DNA of 33,927 bases. It comes from an uncultured Clostridia bacterium (GTDB lineage Bacteria > Bacillota > Clostridia > Christensenellales > Borkfalkiaceae). Below the pieces are notes generated by a model. That model ran no database searches, was not told where the DNA came from, and saw nothing but the letters and a program-made list of their open reading frames with translations. Location: the NCBI GenBank assembly GCA_947177975.1, contig CAMWWH010000010.1:1-33927 (forward strand). The letters are read 5' to 3'. Every line of letters begins with the position of its first letter. The first letter of the stretch is position 1. Of this stretch, positions 1 to 6,456 are shown in pieces. The translations under genes and the position numbers were made by a program.

Positions 1-355
1 CGCCCGTAAGCTCTGCAAGCCTCTTTGCAACGGGAGCGAGGGTGAGCTTTTTGGGCTCGTCCTTTTTAGCCTTTTCGATAATAGCTTCGGCAGTGGTTTC
101 GCCCGCCTCGACCTTCTTCTTGTCCTTCTTGTTGAGCTTGACCTCGTCCGAGAAGATGGAGTGGGGCTTGCCCATATGCGAGCAAAGGGTAACGCGAGCG
201 CCCGCGTCCAAAAGATATTTGATGGTGGGGAGCGCGCCGATAATTCTGTTTTCGTCAGTGATGACGCCGTCTTTCATGGGTACGTTGAAGTCGCACCTTA
301 CGAGTACTTTTTTGCCTTTAAGATTTTTCAAATCTTTAACCGACATTTTGTTCAT
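1..355 (-). CDS. pgk: Phosphoglycerate kinase, N-terminal part (runs off the left edge)
   Basis: This is the first ~118 residues of phosphoglycerate kinase, the glycolytic enzyme that transfers a phosphate from 1,3-bisphosphoglycerate to ADP in the cytoplasm. The translated start contains [12 protein letters not shown], matching the family's RxDFNVP substrate loop, then [15 protein letters not shown] and CSHMGKP, matching the family's SHLGRP loop. The ATG at 355 is preceded by GAGGTG about 7 nt upstream, which supports this start; a second in-frame ATG lies 9 nt downstream. A lysine-rich insert follows the SHMGKP loop ([13 protein letters not shown]), as in many clostridial enzymes. The rest of the gene lies outside the window. 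The gene has its own consensus promoter at 394-422. Identification is secure; only completeness is unknown. Confidence 0.95.
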   Translation of the reverse strand, partial: MNKMSVKDLKNLKGKKVLVRCDFNVPMKDGVITDENRIIGALPTIKYLLDAGARVTLCSHMGKPHSIFSDEVKLNKKDKKKVEAGETTAEAIIEKAKKDEPKKLTLAPVAKRLAELTG

Positions 356-393
356 TTAAAAACACCTCGAATTTTTTATTTTTGTCGCTTACC

Positions 394-422
394 ATTATAA
401 AAATAATTCCAAATATTGTCAA
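394..422 (-). promoter_or_regulatory. Sigma-A promoter of pgk
   Basis: Read on the minus strand, TTGACA (422-417) is followed by a 17-bp spacer and TATAAT (399-394), both perfect consensus hexamers. The leader of about 30 nt carries the GAGGTG ribosome binding site. Such a strong promoter fits a highly expressed glycolytic gene. Confidence 0.85.
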
Positions 423-468
423 ATAAAATGGGGGAGCATAAAAGTGATAAAACGAACGTTTTAAATAA

Positions 469-497
469 TTGACTTTCCTGAAAATGAATGATAGAAT
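469..497 (+). promoter_or_regulatory. Promoter of the small toxin-like ORF
   Basis: TTGACT (469-474), a 17-bp spacer and TAGAAT (492-497) form a good sigma-A promoter. Transcription would start near 504. The leader carries a 5-bp stem with a 4-nt loop (512-525) and a strong purine-rich ribosome binding site at 548-558. Confidence 0.7.
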
Positions 498-510
498 TAA
501 GGACAAGCAG

Positions 511-536
511 AGAGGGAACTCCCTCCGACGGTTAGC
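511..536 (+). repeat. Left arm of an imperfect inverted repeat bounding the small-ORF locus
   Basis: The 26 bases here are matched in inverted orientation at 717-742. The inner 9 bases, ACGGTTAGC (528-536), pair perfectly with GCTAACCGT (718-726), and AGAGGG (511-516) pairs with CCCTCT (737-742). As a result the sense RNA and the opposing RNA begin with nearly the same sequence. Confidence 0.75.
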
Positions 537-563
537 ACTTCCTACAAAAGGGGGGTGGTATTT

Positions 564-668
564 ATGAGTAATGAATACATAATCGCCTTGCTTAAACTTG
601 TTGAGCAAGGCATAGTATCTTCGATTACTGTTACAAAAGAAATAGTAACTATACGCATAAAAAAATAA
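564..668 (+). CDS. 34-residue peptide in a type I toxin-antitoxin-like locus
   Basis: The ATG at 564 follows a very strong AGGGGGGTGG ribosome binding site and opens a 34-codon frame ending in TAA at 666-668. The peptide begins MSNEYIIALLKLVEQG and ends TIRIKK. It is rich in Ile, Val and Leu with a basic tail, but unlike typical holin-like type I toxins it has no clean uninterrupted membrane helix; Lys, Glu and Gln fall inside the hydrophobic stretch. The last codons lie inside the left arm of the terminator at 664-701. Its own promoter, strong ribosome binding site, and a convergent small RNA sharing the terminator make a toxin-like small peptide the best reading. Activity cannot be judged from sequence, and it could be a decayed or regulatory peptide. 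Confidence 0.55.
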   Translation: MSNEYIIALLKLVEQGIVSSITVTKEIVTIRIKK

Positions 669-701
669 CCGTCCATGTTTAGCCGACAGGTGACGGTTAT
701 T
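664..701. terminator. Bidirectional terminator shared by the small ORF and the opposing RNA
   Basis: AATAACCGTC (664-673) pairs perfectly with GACGGTTATT (692-701) around an 18-nt loop. An A-run precedes the stem and a T-run follows it, so both transcripts can stop here. The left arm (TAACCGTC) is also complementary to GACGGTTA in the sense 5' leader (527-534), so the sense RNA could fold end to end. Confidence 0.75.
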
Positions 702-716
702 TTTAACTTCAACTAA

Positions 717-742
717 GGCTAACCGTTTGGGGGTTGCCCTCT
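717..742 (-). repeat. Right arm of the imperfect inverted repeat
   Basis: Inverted partner of 511-536. It forms the 5' end of the leftward small RNA. Confidence 0.7.
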
Positions 743-752
743 TTGTGATTTT

Positions 753-781
753 ATTATAGCACCGACATTACACCTTGTCAA
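753..781 (-). promoter_or_regulatory. Consensus promoter of the opposing small RNA
   Basis: On the minus strand TTGACA (781-776), a 17-bp spacer and TATAAT (758-753) are both perfect consensus. It is stronger than the sense promoter (TTGACT/TAGAAT), as expected if the antisense RNA must be in excess. Confidence 0.8.
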
Positions 782-798
782 TACTTTGGCAAGGTTTT

Positions 799-1233
799 TT
801 AACTTTCTCTGCCGAGAATAAAATCGACGGAACACTCCAAATGCTCGGCAACCTTTTTTAAATTGTCCAAAGACGGAAGCGATTTTCCATTAAACCAATT
901 ATGCAAAACGCTCCAAGAAATATTCGCGCTTTTCTGAAATTCGTATTGCGATACGCCACGCTCTTTTAAAATACTTTTCAATCTTGCTCCAAACGGTTTG
1001 ACGGGAGCATATTTTCTGTTTCTTTCGGGATAATCTTTATTGCCAATCAAAAAGTCTGCCGAGCAATTAAAAAATTCAACTAATCGAACAAAAACTTCAA
1101 AAGTCGGCAGTGCTTTGTTATTTAAATATAATGATAATTTCGGTCTTGAAGTGTTCAGTTTATCCGCCAAAGTTTTCTGCGTTAAACCGTCCTCGTTCAT
1201 AAGTTCCAAAAGCTGTTCAGACAGTTTCGACAT
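799..1233 (-). CDS. Tandem HTH (XRE-family) transcriptional regulator
   Basis: A 144-residue protein made of two Cro/CI-type helix-turn-helix domains. The first spans roughly residues 3-63 (LTQKTLADKLNTSRPKLSLY, then a FxxLVEFFNCSADFLIG tail). The second spans roughly 80-142 (VSQYEFQKSANISWSVLHNW, then LKKVAEHLECSVDFILG). No other domain is present. Two fused DNA-binding units in one chain would suit recognition of paired half-sites, and a 12-bp inverted repeat does lie just upstream at 1269-1318. The ATG at 1233 is preceded on the minus strand by GAGGGAAAA, a usable ribosome binding site. It is divergent from the 47-residue ORF at 1381 and probably autoregulates through the shared intergenic region. 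Its codons are AT-richer than those of the core genes, suggesting an accessory origin. Confidence 0.85.
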   Translation of the reverse strand: MSKLSEQLLELMNEDGLTQKTLADKLNTSRPKLSLYLNNKALPTFEVFVRLVEFFNCSADFLIGNKDYPERNRKYAPVKPFGARLKSILKERGVSQYEFQKSANISWSVLHNWFNGKSLPSLDNLKKVAEHLECSVDFILGRES

Positions 1234-1268
1234 TTTTCCCTCAAAGTAGTGTTATTTCTACAATTTAT

Positions 1269-1318
1269 TATCTTCTGAACAATAACTTTTTGCTTGATAA
1301 GTTAAAGTTCAGAAGATA
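1269..1318. promoter_or_regulatory. Perfect 12-bp inverted repeat, likely operator of the tandem-HTH regulator
   Basis: TATCTTCTGAAC (1269-1280) is exactly inverted as GTTCAGAAGATA (1307-1318), 26 bp apart. The right half-site overlaps the spacer and -10 of the rightward promoter at 1294-1322. The left half lies on the regulator-gene side. This position suits a repressor acting on both divergent genes. Confidence 0.65.
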
Positions 1319-1322
1319 TAAT
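1294..1322 (+). promoter_or_regulatory. Promoter of the 47-residue ORF
   Basis: TTGATA (1294-1299), a 17-bp spacer and TATAAT (1317-1322). Overlapped by the right half of the 12-bp inverted repeat, which predicts repression. Confidence 0.75.
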
Positions 1323-1380
1323 TTAAGTACACTCAAATTGCGCAAAAGAGGTGAATAAAAAACGAAAGGATAATTTGATT

Positions 1381-1524
1381 ATGGACGCACAAAAAGAAAA
1401 TCTTACACAGAAAAAAATAGACGTAATTTTCGACGCGGTAAATAGACTAAGAAAAATTAAAAACAGAGAGCTTACTCAAAAGGAAATCGAAAAGTTGATT
1501 TATAAAGTGCGCAGTGTTGCGTAA
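1381..1524 (+). CDS. Small basic protein, 47 residues, unknown function
   Basis: The ATG at 1381 opens a 47-codon frame ending in TAA at 1522-1524, with AAAGGA 10 nt upstream. An in-frame GTG at 1351 could add ten residues, but its AGAGG is too close to work well. The product, starting MDAQKENLTQKKIDVIFD, is highly charged and predicted helical, with a repeated LTQK element (residues 8-11 and 31-34). It has no signal peptide or membrane segment. It is transcribed divergently from the tandem-HTH regulator under a promoter overlapped by the putative operator, so it is probably the regulator's main target. I do not recognise a family. Confidence 0.5.
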   Translation: MDAQKENLTQKKIDVIFDAVNRLRKIKNRELTQKEIEKLIYKVRSVA

Positions 1525-1566
1525 AATCAAAACTTGTGTTATACTTGAAATATATTAAGTTTCAAG
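1517..1566 (+). promoter_or_regulatory. tyrA promoter with a short inverted repeat
   Basis: TTGCGT (1517-1522), a 17-bp spacer and TATACT (1540-1545) precede tyrA; the -35 overlaps the stop of the 47-residue ORF. A 7-bp inverted repeat, CTTGAAA (1544-1550) and TTTCAAG (1560-1566), covers the presumed start site and leads into the AAGGTAG ribosome binding site, so it could act as an operator or a leader hairpin. Confidence 0.5.
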
Positions 1567-1576
1567 GTAGTAAAAT

Positions 1577-2443
1577 ATGAAGATATGTGTTGCGGGGCTG
1601 GGGCTTATCGGCGGCTCTATGTGTATGGCTTTAAAGCGCGCGGGCTATAAGGTGGACGGGTACAACCGTTCCGCCGAGCCCTTGGGATACGCTTTGAAAA
1701 ACGGTATTATCGACAACGTTGCGACAAGCTTCGAAAGCTACGACGTTGTGTTCGTCGCTCTGCCGCCCAAACCCACGGTGGGTTTTATAATCGGCACGGA
1801 CTTTAAAGAGGGCGCAATAGTCGCGGATATCTGCGGCGTGAAAAAGTATATCGAGGACGCCGTCTACGCGGCAAAGCTCGATATAAAATACGTGGGCACT
1901 CACCCAATGGCGGGCAAGGAAGTTTCGGGTGTGGAAAATGCGTGCGCCGACCTCTTCGATAAGGCGAGTATGGTCGTTACCCGCGGGATATGTGCCGACG
2001 AACGCGCAATTTCCACTATAAAAGAGCTTGTTAAAGATATGGGCTTCGCGCGCATCGTTGAGTGTTCTGCGGAGCTTCACGACAAAAAAATCGCGTACAC
2101 CTCGCAGCTTGCGCACGTCGTTTCCAACTGCTACGTAAACGACCCCGAAATAGACGGTTGCTTGGGCTTTACTGGCGGCAGTTTTCAGGATATGACGCGC
2201 ATTGCGGGCGTCGACGAAAATATCTGGTCGGAGCTGTATCTTTTAAACGGCGACAATCTTTTAGAAAAGGCGGAGACGCTGTACAAGTCTTTGGGCGGTT
2301 TTATCGCCGCGCTGAAAGAGGCGAAGGAAAGCGGCAATGCGGAAGCGGTAAGAAAAAATCTGACGGTGGGCGCAACCGCGTACCGCAACGGTAAGGCGAA
2401 TAATTTTACGGGTGACGGAATAACCGTAACGGAGCTGAAATGA
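1577..2443 (+). CDS. tyrA: Prephenate dehydrogenase
   Basis: A 288-residue cytoplasmic NAD(P)-dependent enzyme of tyrosine biosynthesis that converts prephenate to 4-hydroxyphenylpyruvate. The N-terminus is a Rossmann fold with GLGLIGGS (residues 7-14). The family's active-site elements are visible: DICGVK (84-89), THPMAGKEVSG (108-118), and the helical-domain stretch HDKKIAYTSQLAHVVS (168-183), whose H180 aligns with the conserved histidine. GGSFQDMTRIA (200-210) matches the usual GGxFRDxTRIA. Length is normal for the monofunctional enzyme without an ACT domain, so feedback control through such a domain is not expected. AAGGTAG lies upstream of the ATG. The stop overlaps the start of the next gene by 4 nt. 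No other aromatic pathway gene is nearby. Confidence 0.93.
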   Translation: MKICVAGLGLIGGSMCMALKRAGYKVDGYNRSAEPLGYALKNGIIDNVATSFESYDVVFVALPPKPTVGFIIGTDFKEGAIVADICGVKKYIEDAVYAAKLDIKYVGTHPMAGKEVSGVENACADLFDKASMVVTRGICADERAISTIKELVKDMGFARIVECSAELHDKKIAYTSQLAHVVSNCYVNDPEIDGCLGFTGGSFQDMTRIAGVDENIWSELYLLNGDNLLEKAETLYKSLGGFIAALKEAKESGNAEAVRKNLTVGATAYRNGKANNFTGDGITVTELK

Positions 2444-2817
2444 AATACTCACTTGAAATAACTCAGAAATCGGACGGCGAAAGCAGCACGGTGGCGGTGG
2501 ACGCGAGCGGCGAGGTCTACGGTGACGTTCTGATTTTACACTATATTTTCGACAGCGCCGAGTACAGTCTGGAAATAAGCGATAGCGAAATGGCGCAGAA
2601 CAGGTTCGGCGCAATCAAACTTTCCATGCGCTTTATCGAGGGGCGCACGACTGCCGCGCGCTTTGACGACGGCGTCAACGGCGGCGAGTTCCCGATATTT
2701 ACGCGAAAGCTCGAAGTGCATTTCGACGGCGCGGACTGCAAAGCCGAATGTGAATTTTCCTACGGCGAGGACGGCGACGTCGTGAATTTATCCGTCGCGG
2801 CAAGCGTATTTCAATAA
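2440..2817 (+). CDS. DUF1934-like small beta-barrel protein
   Basis: A 125-residue protein whose ATG overlaps the tyrA stop by 4 nt, so the two are probably translationally coupled. It has no signal peptide or membrane segment. The alternation of charged and hydrophobic residues, the segment DSAEYSLEISDSEMAQNRF and the C-terminal CKAECEFSYGEDGD strand pattern resemble the DUF1934 (YwiB-like) calycin-type barrel proteins of Firmicutes, whose function is not established. The similarity is judged by eye and the protein is short and diverged, so the family call is tentative. That it is a real gene is well supported by coupling and by codon use like that of tyrA. Confidence 0.5.
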   Translation: MKYSLEITQKSDGESSTVAVDASGEVYGDVLILHYIFDSAEYSLEISDSEMAQNRFGAIKLSMRFIEGRTTAARFDDGVNGGEFPIFTRKLEVHFDGADCKAECEFSYGEDGDVVNLSVAASVFQ

Positions 2818-2829
2818 TGACGTAATCCC

Positions 2830-2858
2830 TTGACATTTCGCAAGATATTATTTACAAT
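2830..2858 (+). promoter_or_regulatory. Promoter of the MBL-fold hydrolase gene
   Basis: TTGACA (2830-2835), a 17-bp spacer and TACAAT (2853-2858), followed 21 nt later by the ATG with AAAAAGG as ribosome binding site. Confidence 0.8.
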
Positions 2859-2879
2859 AATACGGATAGGAAAAAGGTC

Positions 2880-3524
2880 ATGAAAATCAGTTATTTAGGT
2901 CATTCGAGTTTTCTTTTAACGGAGAGTACGGGCACGGCGATAGTCACCGACCCCTACGAAAAGTCAATCGGTTACGATATGCCGAAGGTATCGGCTGACG
3001 CGGTTACCGTTTCGCATCACCACTACGACCACGACAACGTAAAAGCCGTGGACGGCGCGCCCGTAATTTTAGACAAAGAGCAGGGTTACGAACTGCCCGG
3101 AGTGGTAATAAATGCAGTAAAGAGCTGTCACGACGACCAAGGCGGCGCGTTGCGCGGCGAAAACGTCATATTCAAGTTCCGTATGGACGGACTCGACGTG
3201 TGCCATTTGGGCGACTTGGGCGAGGAGTGCTCGCCCGCGCTTATCGAGGCGATTTTGCCCGTCAACGTGCTTTTAATTCCCGTGGGCGGCAACTACACGA
3301 TTGACGCGAAGATGGCAAAGGAGTACGTCGACCGTCTTATGCCCGACGTGGTTATTCCCATGCATTACCGCACTAAGGGGTGCGTGATTGACATAGACAA
3401 GGTTGACGAATTCGTGTCGCTTATGGAGGACGACGGTATCGAGTGCGAGGAAGCGGGCGCCGAAATCGAACTCACCCGCGACGACGTCGACGGTGAAACC
3501 ACTCGCGTAATCGTCATGAAATAA
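2880..3524 (+). CDS. Metallo-beta-lactamase-fold metal-dependent hydrolase (UlaG-like)
   Basis: A 214-residue cytoplasmic protein of the metallo-beta-lactamase superfamily. MKISYLGHSSFLL is the typical first strand and loop of the UlaG/YtkL-type branch. The metal motif HxHxDH is present as H46-H-H48-Y-D50-H51, with further likely ligands H84, D112 (in HLGDLG) and H162 (in PMHY). All metal positions expected for a two-metal hydrolase are therefore in place. The natural substrate of this branch is usually unknown, and nothing here narrows it. It is transcribed alone from a strong promoter and followed by a hairpin terminator at 3526-3557. Confidence 0.88.
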   Translation: MKISYLGHSSFLLTESTGTAIVTDPYEKSIGYDMPKVSADAVTVSHHHYDHDNVKAVDGAPVILDKEQGYELPGVVINAVKSCHDDQGGALRGENVIFKFRMDGLDVCHLGDLGEECSPALIEAILPVNVLLIPVGGNYTIDAKMAKEYVDRLMPDVVIPMHYRTKGCVIDIDKVDEFVSLMEDDGIECEEAGAEIELTRDDVDGETTRVIVMK

Positions 3525-3525
3525 C

Positions 3526-3557
3526 CCGTAAAAAGTTTACGGCTCTCTCTTTTCTTT
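3526..3557 (+). terminator. Rho-independent terminator after the MBL-fold gene
   Basis: CCGTAAA (3526-3532) and TTTACGG (3536-3542) form a 7-bp stem with a 3-nt loop, followed by a T-rich tract. It separates this gene from rho. Confidence 0.65.
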
Positions 3558-3589
3558 ATAAAATTCATATTTTAAGTTTTACGTTTCAT

Positions 3590-3617
3590 AAGTTATAATT
3601 CAAAAGTTATAATTCAA
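3590..3617 (+). repeat. 14-bp tandem duplication in the rho leader/promoter region
   Basis: AAGTTATAATTCAA occurs twice back to back (3590-3603 and 3604-3617). Each copy supplies a TATAAT (3594-3599 and 3608-3613), so the duplication doubles a -10 element; no strong -35 is visible for either. The rest of 3543-3678 is AT-rich and shows no ORF. The rho ribosome binding site GGGAGG is at its end. Confidence 0.6.
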
Positions 3618-3678
3618 ACCATCATTTTTTTCAATCTCATTCTTTAATTTTTCAATTTAATCGGGAGGCAGCATTTTA

Positions 3679-5112
3679 ATGGATTTAGCCGACAGCATAA
3701 GGATTAAGCTCGACAGTAAGGGTATTCGCGAGCTTTGGCAGATAGGCAGAGCAGTGGGAGTAGCTTTTCCCACGAAAAAGAAGAAAGGGGAGCTTATCGA
3801 CGATATTATATCTATCGCAAAGAGCGAGACAGAGCCTTGTCCCCGCTCCACGCGCGGCGCACCGCCCAAGTCGGAGGATTACGACGCGGACCTCGTCGAC
3901 GAAATTTTCAAGTGCAAGCAATTTTATGCTCGGCTTGAAAGCGAGCGCGAGGAGCAGTCGGACGACGGCGTTTTGACCGTGGCTTCCGACGAAGAGGACG
4001 ACGAGGCAACCTATTCGGGCGTTTTGGAACCTACCGAAAAATTCTGGTTTCTGCGCACTCAGAATATGCAGATAACCTCGTCGAACGACGTGTTTATGCA
4101 CCTTTCGTTCGTCAACCGTTTCCGCCTTCGCACGGGCGACAAAATAGTGTGCAAGGCAAAGCGCAGAAAACCCAACGAGTGCCCCGGCGTCACCTATATC
4201 ATAAGCGTCAACGGCCGCTCGCCCGACACCCCGCGCGGCTTGCCCTTCGAGAGCCTGACCCCCTGTTATCCCGACAGGCGCATAACCTTGGAAAGAGCGG
4301 ACGGCAATCTTACCGACAGAGTAATAGACTTGTTCTCGCCCATAGGCTTCGGACAGAGGGCGCTCATCGTTTCGCCCCCCAAGGCGGGCAAGACGACTAT
4401 GCTCAAAAACATTGCAAGCGGTATCCGCCATAACCACCCCGAGGCTCTCGTCATCGTGCTTTTGGTCGACGAGCGCCCCGAGGAAGTGACCGACATTATC
4501 CGTTCGGTCGACGGTGCGGAAGTAATATATTCGACCTTCGACAAGGGCGACGTGCACCACACGCACATTGCGGGGCTTACGCTCGAATACGCAAAGCGGC
4601 AGGCTGAAACGGGCAGGGACGTCGTACTGCTTTTGGATAGTATAACACGACTTGCGCGTGCGCACAACGCGCTTGCAAACTCGGGCAGAACGCTCTCGGG
4701 CGGACTTGACCCGCAGGCGCTCGTCGAGCCCAAGCGCTTTTTCGGCGCGGCGCGCAATATCGAAAACGGCGGCTCGCTGACCATTATCGCAACGGCGCTC
4801 GTCGATACGGGCAGCCGTCTGGACGACATAATTTACGAGGAATTCAAGTCGACGGGCAATATGGAAATCGTGCTTTCCCGCCAGCTTGCGGAACGCAGGG
4901 TATTCCCCGCAATCGACATACGCTCGTCGGGCGCGAGAAAGGAAGAACTGCTTTTAAACGAAAACGAGCTCGGCTGTGCGGCGGTAATCCGCGGACAGCT
5001 CGGCAGAAATTTAACCGAGGAAGAGCTGTACTCGTCGATGAAAAAGTCGGCGGACAATCAGGAATTCTGCACGAAATCGCAGGCGTTTTTCAAGGTGACG
5101 GGCAGAAAATAA
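3679..5112 (+). CDS. rho: Transcription termination factor Rho
   Basis: A 477-residue hexameric RNA helicase that ends transcription by pulling on nascent RNA. An N-terminal helical region (1-50) is followed by an acidic linker (about 86-112) and a cold-shock-like RNA-binding domain (about 118-180, with RLRTGDKI). The RecA-type ATPase follows: GFGQRALIVSPPKAGKTT (223-240, Walker A PPKAGKTT), VDERPEEV (263-270, with the catalytic Glu), VVLLLDSITR (315-324, Walker B), then GGLDPQALVEPKRFFGAARN (341-360), which contains the Q-loop. The segment after STFD reads KGDVHHTHIA where most homologues have E-P-x-x-R-H, a local divergence. GGGAGG precedes the ATG. It stands upstream of obg with 31 nt between them, probably one transcript. 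Confidence 0.97.
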   Translation: MDLADSIRIKLDSKGIRELWQIGRAVGVAFPTKKKKGELIDDIISIAKSETEPCPRSTRGAPPKSEDYDADLVDEIFKCKQFYARLESEREEQSDDGVLTVASDEEDDEATYSGVLEPTEKFWFLRTQNMQITSSNDVFMHLSFVNRFRLRTGDKIVCKAKRRKPNECPGVTYIISVNGRSPDTPRGLPFESLTPCYPDRRITLERADGNLTDRVIDLFSPIGFGQRALIVSPPKAGKTTMLKNIASGIRHNHPEALVIVLLVDERPEEVTDIIRSVDGAEVIYSTFDKGDVHHTHIAGLTLEYAKRQAETGRDVVLLLDSITRLARAHNALANSGRTLSGGLDPQALVEPKRFFGAARNIENGGSLTIIATALVDTGSRLDDIIYEEFKSTGNMEIVLSRQLAERRVFPAIDIRSSGARKEELLLNENELGCAAVIRGQLGRNLTEEELYSSMKKSADNQEFCTKSQAFFKVTGRK

Positions 5113-5143
5113 AGTGCGTTAATCGGCACATAGTAGGGCACTA

Positions 5144-6430
5144 ATGGCTACGGATAACAGTATTTTTATTGATAAAGTTAAGATAGTAATCAAGTCGGGC
5201 GACGGCGGCGACGGTATGAATTCGTTCAAGGCTTACAAGGGTAAGCCCGCGTGCGGACCGGACGGCGGCGACGGCGGCAAGGGCGGCGATGTGTACTTTT
5301 TTGCGGACGCGTCTTTAAACACGCTCTTGCCTTTCAGATACAAGACAAAGTACGTTGCGGGCAACGGCGAGCGCGGCGGCACCAACCAGTGCTTCGGCAA
5401 GAGCGGCGACGACGTGATAATCCGCGTGCCCGTCGGTACGGTCGTCAAGGACTTGGCTACAGGCTCGGTCATTGCCGATATGTTTACGGCGGGCGATAAA
5501 AAGCTCGTGGCGGAGGGCGGCAGAGGCGGTAAAGGCAACGTCCGCTTTACCACCGCAAGAAGGCACGCTCCCAACTTTGCGCAGAAGGGCGAAAAGACCG
5601 AACTGCACGAAATCCTTTTGGAACTCAAAGTCATAGCCGACGTCGGATTGATAGGTTTTCCCAACGTGGGCAAGTCGACGTTGCTTTCCAAAATTTCGGC
5701 GGCGCGCCCCAAGATTGCCAACTATCATTTCACGACCCTTTCGCCCAACCTCGGCGTTGTAAGGGTGTACGACGATACATTTGTCGCGGCGGATATCCCC
5801 GGTTTAATCGAGGGCGCGGCGAAAGGCGCGGGCTTGGGTCACGACTTTTTGCGGCACATCGAGCGCACGCGTATGCTCGTGCACGTCGTGGATATCTCGG
5901 GTATGGAGGAGCGCGACCCGCTTGACGATTTTGTAAAAATCAATTCGGAACTCAAAGAATATTCCGAGAAGCTTGCCGCGTTGCCTCAGATAGTCGCACT
6001 TAACAAATGCGACGTTGCGGGCGCGGAGGAAAACGTAAAAGCGTTCAAGAAGAAGTACGGCAAAAAGTACAAAATTTTCCCGATAACCGCGGTGAGCGGC
6101 GAGGGCACGGAAGAACTTATCGTTGCGGTAAACGAGCTTTTAAAAACTCTGCCCGCGGCGACTCCTGTCGAGGCGGACGAGAATTTCACCTACCGCAAGA
6201 GCGGCAATCTCGACTACGAAATATACGTGGACGACGACGGCGCGTACGTTATTGTCGGCGCGCTTGTGGACATGCTCTGCCGCAACGTTGCCCTAAACGA
6301 CGCGGAATCGATGGCGTACTTCCAGAAGATTTTACGCGAAAAGGGAGTTATCGCCCAGCTCAAACGAATGGGCATAAACGAAAAAGATACGGTCATAGTC
6401 GGCGACGTCGAGTTTGAGTTCGTCGATTAA
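5144..6430 (+). CDS. obg: GTPase Obg (CgtA), 50S ribosome assembly
   Basis: A 428-residue GTPase that acts in late 50S maturation and links it to stress signals. Domains: the glycine-rich Obg fold (1-160, many GGDGG and GGRGGKG turns), the G domain (162-330) with G1 GFPNVGKS (171-178), G3 DIPG (217-220), G4 NKCD (287-290), and a C-terminal OCT domain (about 350-428, typical of Gram-positive Obg). All GTP-binding motifs are intact. The ribosome binding site is weak (TAGGG 5-9 nt before the ATG), which suits coupling to rho. In related genomes obg is followed directly by yhbY, nadD, yqeK and rsfS; here an AT-rich lipoprotein gene intervenes. Confidence 0.97.
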   Translation: MATDNSIFIDKVKIVIKSGDGGDGMNSFKAYKGKPACGPDGGDGGKGGDVYFFADASLNTLLPFRYKTKYVAGNGERGGTNQCFGKSGDDVIIRVPVGTVVKDLATGSVIADMFTAGDKKLVAEGGRGGKGNVRFTTARRHAPNFAQKGEKTELHEILLELKVIADVGLIGFPNVGKSTLLSKISAARPKIANYHFTTLSPNLGVVRVYDDTFVAADIPGLIEGAAKGAGLGHDFLRHIERTRMLVHVVDISGMEERDPLDDFVKINSELKEYSEKLAALPQIVALNKCDVAGAEENVKAFKKKYGKKYKIFPITAVSGEGTEELIVAVNELLKTLPAATPVEADENFTYRKSGNLDYEIYVDDDGAYVIVGALVDMLCRNVALNDAESMAYFQKILREKGVIAQLKRMGINEKDTVIVGDVEFEFVD

Positions 6431-6456
6431 CTTTATACTTCGCATAAGGAGCATAT

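Larger units (their letters stand above)
660..746 (-). ncRNA. Putative antisense RNA (antitoxin-like) opposing the 34-residue ORF
   Basis: A consensus promoter at 753-781 fires leftward; transcription would begin near 746 and stop at the hairpin 664-701, giving an RNA of about 85 nt. No ORF with a ribosome binding site is seen in it. It overlaps only the terminator and the last codons of the sense transcript. Its 5' end is nearly identical to the 5' end of the sense RNA. Convergent overlapping transcripts of this kind are known in type I modules of the TxpA/RatA and Fst classes. The RNA is inferred; its ends are estimates. Confidence 0.5.

Noticed and set aside
336-608. A 90-codon minus-strand frame over the toxin-like locus and the pgk promoter
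   Set aside because: It would run through the pgk promoter and leader and across the small-RNA locus; no ribosome binding site or protein-like composition.
3685-4665. A 326-codon open frame on the minus strand
   Set aside because: It lies wholly inside rho, has no ribosome binding site or recognisable domain, and arises from the biased codons of the real gene.
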